From positions 1 through 19,364 of the forward strand of contig JBGUHV010000237.1 of the NCBI GenBank assembly GCA_045112425.1: a DNA stretch of 19,364 nt, given 5' to 3'. Of the stretch, positions 15,495 to 19,364 are shown piece after piece. The notes below the pieces were generated by a model, which was not told where the DNA came from, made no database searches, and worked only from the letters and a program-made list of their open reading frames with translations. Origin of the DNA: CAG-103 sp045112425. Its GTDB lineage: Bacteria > Bacillota > Clostridia > Oscillospirales > Oscillospiraceae. Positions within the stretch are counted from its first letter, which is position 1. Every line of letters begins with the position of its first letter. The translations under genes were made by a program, and so were the position numbers.

Positions 15495-16686
15495 GGCGGT
15501 AAGTCTCCATCAGTTTTCCAAATGCCGGCAGCGCGCGGCGGATGGTCTCCGTCTCCACGCAGTAGCTCAGTCTCGCATAGCCCGGATAGCCGAAGCAGGT
15601 GCCGGGCACCAGAATGAGCTCAAATTCCTTCGCCCGCTCGCAGAAAGCGAGATCGTCGCCGTCCGGCGCCTTGAGGAAGAGATAAAACGCCCCGTCCGGC
15701 CGCGCCATCTCATAGCCCTGCGCGGTGAGCGTCTCGAGCAGCAGATCACGATTGGTTTTGTAGATACCGAGATCGCTCGTCACGTTCAGGCAGTGCGGCA
15801 GCAAATGCTGAAAGAGCGTGCTGTTGCAAACGAGCCCGAGGATGCGCCCTGCGCCGGCGAGCGCAGCGTAAACGTCCTTGTGATCGGCCACCTGCGGCGG
15901 CACGAGCAGATAGCCCATCCGCTCGCCGGGGAGGGAGACGCATTTGGAATACGAATAGCAGTAGATCGTGTTGTCATAGAGCTTCGGGATGAAGGGCAGG
16001 CGGACAGCGTCGTCATACACCAGCTCGCGGTAGGGCTCGTCCGCCAGCAGATAGATCGGGTGAGCGAACTGCGCCTGCGCCGCGCGGAGAATGTCCGCCA
16101 TGGCACGAATTGTTTCCTCCGAGAAGATCGAGCCCGCCGGATTGGAGGGGGAGTTCACGACCACAATCTTCGTCTTGTTCGTGACCGCAGCGCGCAAAGC
16201 CTCGGGGTCGATCTGAAAATCCTCCTCGCGGCAGGGAATCGTCACGACCTTACCGCCAAAGGACTCGGCATAGACTGCGTACTCCGGATAATACGGCGCG
16301 AAGACAATCACCTCGTCGCCCGGCAGCAGCAGACCGTGGAAGGCCATCGCAAGCGCCCCGGAGGCGCCCGCCGTGAGGTAGAGATCGTCCGCCGAATAGT
16401 CCGTGCCGTATCGATCATTCAAATCGTCCGCCACCGCCTTTCGCACCCACGGCAGACCCGCCGCCGGAGAATAGGAGTGCAGCTCGGCTGCCGGAACGGT
16501 GTTCAGAATCTCCTGCAGCGCCTCCGTGAGGCGCACGGGCGCCGGCACGTTCGGGTTTCCGATGCTGAAATTGAACACGTTCTCCGCGCCGATCTCACCG
16601 GCGCGTTTGGCGGCGTAGGCCGCAATCACGCGGATCAGGTTTTCCTCCTTGCCGAACTGCAGCGGGAATTTGGGAAGGGCGTTCAT
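15484..16686 (-). CDS. Class I/II PLP-dependent aminotransferase, probably aromatic or aspartate type
   Basis: This is a 400-residue fold-type I aminotransferase. Motifs are SIGNPN, YSPAAGLPWVRKA, TAGASGALA, NSPSNPAG, LADEPYREL and SYSK with the PLP lysine at K248, followed by LPGERMGYL. GGAGG lies 8 nt before the ATG. It is the first structural gene after the Phe/Tyr leader. Its likely job is to aminate phenylpyruvate and 4-hydroxyphenylpyruvate, the last step for Phe and Tyr (inference from the operon; by fold alone it could be an aspartate or other aminotransferase). The last residues, LSS, and the TGA stop are encoded by the end of the adjoining palindromic repeat. Confidence 0.92.
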   Translation of the reverse strand: MNALPKFPLQFGKEENLIRVIAAYAAKRAGEIGAENVFNFSIGNPNVPAPVRLTEALQEILNTVPAAELHSYSPAAGLPWVRKAVADDLNDRYGTDYSADDLYLTAGASGALAMAFHGLLLPGDEVIVFAPYYPEYAVYAESFGGKVVTIPCREEDFQIDPEALRAAVTNKTKIVVVNSPSNPAGSIFSEETIRAMADILRAAQAQFAHPIYLLADEPYRELVYDDAVRLPFIPKLYDNTIYCYSYSKCVSLPGERMGYLLVPPQVADHKDVYAALAGAGRILGLVCNSTLFQHLLPHCLNVTSDLGIYKTNRDLLLETLTAQGYEMARPDGAFYLFLKAPDGDDLAFCERAKEFELILVPGTCFGYPGYARLSYCVETETIRRALPAFGKLMETYRLSS

Positions 16687-16703
16687 GGGTCATTCCTCCA
16701 TAC

Positions 16704-16736
16704 AGAAAGCAGCTTCACCTTCCGGCAAAGCTGCTT
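16704..16736 (-). terminator. Putative attenuator terminator hairpin before the aromatic operon
   Basis: On the minus strand AAGCAGCTT (16736-16728) pairs with AAGCTGCTT (16715-16707). Four further inner pairs, two of them wobbles, close a GGAA tetraloop, giving a 13-pair hairpin. TCTGTAT follows, a modest U-rich tail. The Shine-Dalgarno sequence of the aminotransferase starts a few bases later, so the hairpin could act on transcription, on translation start, or on both. Its 5' arm overlaps the 3' arm of the alternative antiterminator (16722-16731). Confidence 0.65.
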
Positions 16737-16771
16737 GGAATCGGATTGTCGTTTCAGGCGCTTCGTACCGG
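16722..16771 (-). promoter_or_regulatory. Putative antiterminator pairing of the Phe/Tyr attenuator
   Basis: CCGGTA (16771-16766) can pair with TGCCGG (16727-16722), and AAGC (16763-16760) with GCTT (16731-16728), leaving a two-base bulge: ten pairs in all. This structure uses bases needed by the downstream terminator hairpin, so the two are mutually exclusive. The same 5' arm can instead pair upstream with TACGGC (16804-16799), the Tyr-Gly codons of the leader peptide. The layout matches the 1:2, 2:3, 3:4 scheme of ribosome-mediated attenuators. This is worked out by eye, without energy calculation. Confidence 0.6.
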
Positions 16772-16774
16772 CGG

Positions 16775-16876
16775 TTAAATTGTGCTCTGAGCATAATAGC
16801 CGTAATAAAAGACAGCAAAAGAAGCCGCAAACGCATTTGCGGCAAAAACGGTGACGTTGTTTCTTCTGCAGTTCAT
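16775..16876 (-). CDS. Phe/Tyr-rich leader peptide of the aromatic operon attenuator
   Basis: A 33-codon ORF lies about 43 nt after the predicted transcription start and 88 nt before the first structural gene. Its start is preceded by AGGAG with 8-nt spacing. After a short Arg/Asn-rich start the peptide contains VFAANAFAASFAVFYYGYY: four Phe and four Tyr in 33 residues, with no Trp. It ends in TAA, 3 nt before the antiterminator 5' arm. By analogy with PheL of enteric bacteria, ribosomes stalling at Phe or Tyr codons would leave the antiterminator free, while ribosomes reaching the stop would cover it and let the terminator form. It probably has no function beyond being translated. It is not known to me as a named gene. 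Confidence 0.82.
   Translation of the reverse strand: MNCRRNNVTVFAANAFAASFAVFYYGYYAQSTI
16824..16843 (-). other. Hairpin with U-rich tail inside the leader peptide ORF
   Basis: GCCGCAAA and TTTGCGGC form a perfect 8-bp stem around a 4-nt loop, followed on the minus strand by TTCTTTTGCTGTCTTTTATT. The hairpin encodes the repeated Phe-Ala-Ala segments. It could pause RNA polymerase to couple transcription with leader translation, or terminate when the leader is not translated. Which of these applies cannot be decided from sequence. Confidence 0.6.
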
Positions 16877-16925
16877 GAGTCTGGCTCCTGCTCCGGCACA
16901 CGGCCTGAATGAATTTTACCTGCTT

Positions 16926-16954
16926 ACTATACCGCGATTGACCGCGAAAGTCAA
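16926..16954 (-). promoter_or_regulatory. Promoter of the aromatic amino acid operon
   Basis: On the minus strand TTGACT (16949-16954) and TATAGT (16926-16931) are 17 bp apart, a strong sigma-A-type promoter, with a start site near 16919. A short inverted repeat, TTGAC-N7-GTCAA (16938-16954), overlaps the -35 and might be an operator. The leader ORF follows. Confidence 0.85.
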
Positions 16955-17006
16955 CAAAAACTTTAGCGATAAAACGGTTTAAATGGCGAAATTTCCAGAC
17001 ATGGAA

Positions 17007-17034
17007 AACGGACGGGAAGGAGCCCCCGTCCGTT
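17007..17034 (-). terminator. Terminator of bioY
   Basis: A perfect 10-bp stem, AACGGACGGG with CCCGTCCGTT, and an 8-nt loop start 7 bp after the bioY stop. The stem's 3' end and what follows read TTTTCC on the minus strand, a short U run. It separates bioY from the aromatic operon promoter downstream. Confidence 0.78.
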
Positions 17035-17040
17035 CGATTC

Positions 17041-17580
17041 TTATGCCGCTGCGGGCACATATCGCCGCACCCGGTCGCGCAGCAGCACGGCGAGCGCGAG
17101 CTTCGCCAGATCCGGCAGAATGAAGGGCACCACGCACTTTAAGAGCGCCGCCGCCCAGGAGATCGGGCCGGCGGTTCTGGCATAGGCCACGACGAACCAT
17201 GCCGTGCCGAAGGCATAGCACACCGCGAGGGCAATGACGCCCGCGCTCAGAAACACAATGGTGCGCTCGCCGAACCATTTCTCCGCGAGAATGATGATAA
17301 GACCCATGAAAAGATAACTCACCAGATACCCGCCCGTGACGCCGAGGAGCACGCCGAAGCCGCCCCGGAAGCCCGCAAACACCGGCAGACCCACCGCCCC
17401 GAGCAGGAGATAGACCGCAATCGCAATCGTGCCGCGCTTTCCGCCGAGGAGCCCGAGCGCCGCAAACACACCGAAGGTCTGCAGCGTAAACGGCACGTCT
17501 CCGAGCGGGATCACCAGCCATGCGCAGATTGCAAGCAGCGCCGCAAACAGCGCGCAGAGCGCCATGTCTTTTGTTTTCAT
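17041..17580 (-). CDS. bioY: BioY biotin ECF transporter substrate-binding (S) component
   Basis: This is a 179-residue, very hydrophobic membrane protein with about six transmembrane segments. BioY family signatures are visible: TLQTFGVFAALGLLGGKRG near the start, YLLLGAVGLPVFAGFRGGFGVLLGVTGGYL in the middle, and a C-terminal FILPDLAKLALAVLL. It captures biotin and works with the shared EcfA/A'/T energising module, whose genes are not in the window. The start MKTKDMA is chosen because it matches the usual BioY N-terminus and lies just downstream of the operator. The sequence before it in frame is not BioY-like. It is a single-gene transcript with its own promoter and terminator, apparently under biotin control. 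Confidence 0.95.
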   Translation of the reverse strand: MKTKDMALCALFAALLAICAWLVIPLGDVPFTLQTFGVFAALGLLGGKRGTIAIAVYLLLGAVGLPVFAGFRGGFGVLLGVTGGYLVSYLFMGLIIILAEKWFGERTIVFLSAGVIALAVCYAFGTAWFVVAYARTAGPISWAAALLKCVVPFILPDLAKLALAVLLRDRVRRYVPAAA

Positions 17581-17591
17581 CTTCTCTTCCC

Positions 17592-17630
17592 CCAATTGTA
17601 AACTAAAATTTAGAAGTGCTTTACAATTGG
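17592..17630. promoter_or_regulatory. BirA-type biotin operator upstream of bioY
   Basis: CCAATTGTAAA and TTTACAATTGG are perfect 11-bp arms separated by 17 bp. The TTGTAAA-N-TTTACAA core and spacing resemble the operator of BirA, the biotin ligase-repressor. It lies between the bioY -10 element and the bioY start, where a bound repressor would block transcription. The bioY target makes the assignment strong. Confidence 0.88.
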
Positions 17631-17631
17631 A

Positions 17632-17660
17632 AGAATAGCACGAACACGATAGACTGTCAA
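17632..17660 (-). promoter_or_regulatory. bioY promoter
   Basis: On the minus strand TTGACA (17655-17660) and TATTCT (17632-17637) are 17 bp apart. The BirA-type operator begins directly downstream of the -10 and covers the expected start site. Confidence 0.82.
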
Positions 17661-17673
17661 GGTTCTCGTCTGC

Positions 17674-17702
17674 TTGCGAATGTTCCGGAGGTATGATAGA
17701 AT
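17674..17702 (+). promoter_or_regulatory. Possible promoter of the lipoprotein gene
   Basis: TTGCGA (17674-17679) and TAGAAT (17697-17702) are 17 bp apart, on the strand opposite to and back-to-back with the bioY promoter. TATGAT at 17692-17697 is an alternative -10 but lacks a well-spaced -35. Moderate match only. Confidence 0.5.
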
Positions 17703-17747
17703 AGAATGCAATTGAATCCGGATTCGATGAGACAGAAAGGAGAATCC

Positions 17748-18353
17748 ATGATGAAACGGAGAACGTGGTTTGCGCTGCTTTTGTGCCTGTGTCTTGTGCT
17801 GCTGGCGGGCTGCGCGGCGAAGGATCAGGATGAGACGCTGACGGGCTCGGAGCTCGATGAGATGGAGGTTCTTTTCGGCAGCATGGAGGATGAGCCCACG
17901 CCGACGCCGCTGGAGGCACTCTATTATGATTACTCCGATTATCGGAACGTGCTGAACGATACTCTGTACAAATATGAGGAGACCATGGGCGGCGATTACC
18001 TGCAGTACGGTCTCTGCGATCTGGACGGAGACGGCGTATTGGAGCTGCTGGTTCTGGAGGGAACCAACGAGTCGGATTTCGTCTGGCACGTTTACACCGT
18101 CGGTGAGACGGGCGCCAAGGACGTCGGCTCCTTCGGCGGCGGACACTCCGCGCTCTATACCGATGCGGAGGGAGGCATTCTCTGCGCCTATGATCAGATG
18201 GGGCACGAGGAGATCGTCCGCGTGACCTATGACGGACAGTACATCTCGCTCTCGACCCTGATTTCGCAGGATCTGGCTGCGGGGGAGGAATACAGCAAGC
18301 CCGGCGCACCGCTGCCCACCGCGCTGATCGGTGATCCGAGCCTGATTCCGTAA
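17748..18353 (+). CDS. Small lipoprotein with an Asp-rich DxDGDG motif, function unknown
   Basis: This is a 201-residue protein. The N-terminus MMKRRTWF, a Leu/Cys-rich core and the lipobox LLAGC (Cys22) mark a lipoprotein anchored on the outer face of the membrane. After an acidic linker with PTPTP, residues ~75-165 contain YGLCDLDGDGVLELLVL, a calcium-loop or repeat-like motif often seen in gut Firmicutes lipoproteins. No enzyme motif was seen. The start is chosen from AAAGGAG 6 nt upstream; an in-frame ATG at 17706 lacks a ribosome site and would bury the signal sequence. It is flanked by its own promoter-like site and a strong terminator, so it is probably monocistronic. Confidence 0.85.
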   Translation: MMKRRTWFALLLCLCLVLLAGCAAKDQDETLTGSELDEMEVLFGSMEDEPTPTPLEALYYDYSDYRNVLNDTLYKYEETMGGDYLQYGLCDLDGDGVLELLVLEGTNESDFVWHVYTVGETGAKDVGSFGGGHSALYTDAEGGILCAYDQMGHEEIVRVTYDGQYISLSTLISQDLAAGEEYSKPGAPLPTALIGDPSLIP

Positions 18354-18371
18354 GCCTGAGAGATCCATTCC

Positions 18372-18406
18372 AACCGATGCATTCCGTGCGGGTGCATCGG
18401 TTTTTT
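18372..18406 (+). terminator. Intrinsic terminator of the lipoprotein gene
   Basis: A perfect 10-bp stem, AACCGATGCA with TGCATCGGTT, an 11-nt loop, and a run of six T (18401-18406). It lies 18 bp after the lipoprotein stop codon and 12 bp before the next promoter. Confidence 0.92.
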
Positions 18407-18418
18407 GCTGGGAGCAGA

Positions 18419-18447
18419 TTGACAAAGCCTTTCGGTTGCTGTATGAT
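18419..18447 (+). promoter_or_regulatory. Promoter of the AraC-family regulator gene
   Basis: TTGACA (18419-18424) and TATGAT (18442-18447) are 17 bp apart, a strong match. The expected start site, near 18454, falls in an inverted repeat that could be an operator. Confidence 0.87.
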
Positions 18448-18451
18448 AACA

Positions 18452-18473
18452 TAAGTTAGCAAAAGCTCACTTA
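18452..18473. promoter_or_regulatory. Inverted repeat over the AraC-gene start site, possible operator
   Basis: TAAGTTAGC and GCTCACTTA are inverted repeats (8 of 9 positions) separated by AAAA. The site covers the expected transcription start and lies just upstream of the ribosome site. Autoregulation is possible, but AraC-type proteins often bind direct repeats, so another repressor could be involved. It could also be a small leader hairpin. Confidence 0.5.
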
Positions 18474-18490
18474 CGAAAAGGATGGCATTC

Positions 18491-19364
18491 ATGTTTCCGG
18501 AATTACTGTCGCAGCTCTGCGTGCAAATTGAATCCTGGTCGCCTCAGCCCGGGGTGACGGTTCAGCGTGCCTTTCTTCGGACGGAGGGGGATGCGCCGCT
18601 GCCGTCTCCGGCGCCGAGGACGCTTGAGACCATGCTCTGCATCGACGGACAGGTGGATCTCCGTCTTTCGGACGGGCAGGCGCGATCCGTGTTTCCCGGC
18701 ATGGTGCTGCTCTGCGGAGAGAGCGCATCGCTGCAGTCCGTTTCGCTGCCGCAGCAGCACGCCTCCGTCTACATCGCCGTGATCCCGGTGGAGCGGCTCT
18801 ATCCTTATTTCTGCGAGTCGACCGGTGCAGAGCGCGCCGATGCATTGATTGCATCCCTGCAGGAGAGCTTGCTGTCCTCCGGCGGCTGCCGGGAGCTTCG
18901 CGGAGCGGACTGGTACTCCTCGGCCACGGGCATTCTCGCGCGGCTCGAGTCGGAGCGGCGCGGGAACTATCTGCTGCTGCGTTTGATGGAGCGGCTGTGG
19001 CTGGCGGCGGAGGAGCGGCCCGTCATTGTGCAGGATCCGTCGCTCAGCCAGACGCAGATCGAGATCGCCCGCCGTGTCCGGCAGTATCTGCTCGATCACA
19101 TGGACAGCTGCCTCACGATTGAGCGTCTGGGGGGCGAGTTTCACATCTCGCCGACGTATCTGAAGGAGACCTTCCGCCGCGTCTGCGGGCAGAGCGTGCA
19201 CCGCCACCTGCAGGATCTCAGGCTGACTCGCGCAGCGCGGCTTCTGAGCACGACGGACGACAGCGTGCTCTCCATCGCCGTCAGCGTTGGCTATTCCGGC
19301 ACCAGCCGTTTCAACGCCGCGTTCAAGGAGCGGTTCGGCGTGAGCCCGCGTCAATTTCGCCAGA
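18491..19364 (+). CDS. AraC-family transcriptional regulator, 3' end beyond right edge
   Basis: The first 291 residues are visible. Residues ~20-110 look like a cupin-type sensing region (LETMLCIDGQVDLRLSDGQ, FPGMVLLCGES). Residues ~190-291 are a double helix-turn-helix AraC domain: LTIERLGGEFHISPTYLKETFRRVCGQ, LRLTRAARLLSTTDDSVLSIAVSVGYS and SRFNAAFKERFGVSPRQFR. The C-terminal signature is nearly complete, so only a few residues should be missing. The start at 18491 is supported by AAAAGGA 8 nt upstream; the ATG at 18482 is too close to that site. Its ligand and targets are unknown. It has its own promoter and does not share an operon with the lipoprotein. Confidence 0.92.
   Translation, partial: MFPELLSQLCVQIESWSPQPGVTVQRAFLRTEGDAPLPSPAPRTLETMLCIDGQVDLRLSDGQARSVFPGMVLLCGESASLQSVSLPQQHASVYIAVIPVERLYPYFCESTGAERADALIASLQESLLSSGGCRELRGADWYSSATGILARLESERRGNYLLLRLMERLWLAAEERPVIVQDPSLSQTQIEIARRVRQYLLDHMDSCLTIERLGGEFHISPTYLKETFRRVCGQSVHRHLQDLRLTRAARLLSTTDDSVLSIAVSVGYSGTSRFNAAFKERFGVSPRQFRQ

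Noticed and set aside
16687..16920. T-box riboswitch in the aromatic operon leader.
   Set aside because: No AGGGUGGNACCGCG-like T-box sequence or long specifier stem was found. The leader ORF with aromatic codons explains amino acid sensing better.
16683..17060. A 125-codon minus-strand frame across the aromatic operon leader.
   Set aside because: It has no ribosome site, crosses the bioY terminator and the operon promoter, and is Cys/Arg-rich without homology. The 33-codon ORF in another frame has a proper start and a meaningful composition.
17581..18492. A 300-residue extension before BioY.
   Set aside because: It is antisense to the lipoprotein gene and crosses the bioY promoter and operator. 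The BioY family begins at MKTKDMA.

Overview
The window looks like the chromosome of a GC-rich, low-oxygen, probably gut-dwelling member of the Clostridia (Oscillospirales-like). The basis is S-layer-homology and CotH surface proteins, Firmicutes-style AroG/AroA/AroEK variants, strong AGGAGG-type ribosome sites, a BioY biotin transporter with a BirA-type operator, and a 'CHSER.../SAQDD'-type intergenic palindrome. The genus is inference. No rRNA, tRNA, CRISPR array, phage or insertion sequence was seen.

Layout. Positions 1-8153 (minus strand) hold two tandem, partly paralogous secreted proteins. The upstream one is a 2,035-residue SLH-anchored protein carrying a phosphodiester-glycosidase (NAGPA) domain and a complete metallophosphatase domain. 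The downstream one, cut by the left edge, carries NAGPA, Ig-like and FN3 modules and then runs into a CotH-type domain. Positions 8154-8380 hold a near-perfect sigma-A promoter followed by a textbook terminator hairpin in the leader of the SLH gene. Positions 8381-16686 (minus strand) are a tightly packed aromatic amino acid operon, in transcription order: aminotransferase, pheA (chorismate mutase-prephenate dehydratase), aroB, aroE-aroK fusion, aroQ, aroA, tyrA, aroG-type DAHP synthase. Together these cover the route from PEP plus erythrose-4-phosphate to Phe and Tyr, except chorismate synthase (aroC), which is not in the window. Positions 17041-17580 hold bioY (minus strand) with its own promoter, operator and terminator. 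On the plus strand are a small lipoprotein gene (17748-18353) and an AraC-family regulator (18491 to beyond the right edge), each with recognisable promoter signals.

The most notable item is an unlisted 33-codon leader ORF at 16775-16876 (minus strand). It lies between a strong promoter (16926-16954) and the first gene of the aromatic operon. Its peptide contains four Phe and four Tyr, clustered as VFAANAFAASFAVFYYGYY. It has a good Shine-Dalgarno sequence, and its stop codon lies 3 nt before a sequence that can form an antiterminator competing with a 13-pair hairpin just ahead of the first structural gene. This has the architecture of a ribosome-mediated Phe/Tyr transcription attenuator controlling nearly the whole shikimate, Phe and Tyr pathway at once. 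In Clostridia such operons are more usually thought of as T-box or repressor controlled, and no T-box sequence was seen here.

Smaller points of interest: the aminotransferase stop codon is supplied by a 130-bp palindromic repeat; the aroB ribosome-binding site is embedded in a heptad tandem repeat that starts inside the pheA stop codon; and PheA has a changed Phe-binding motif in its ACT domain.
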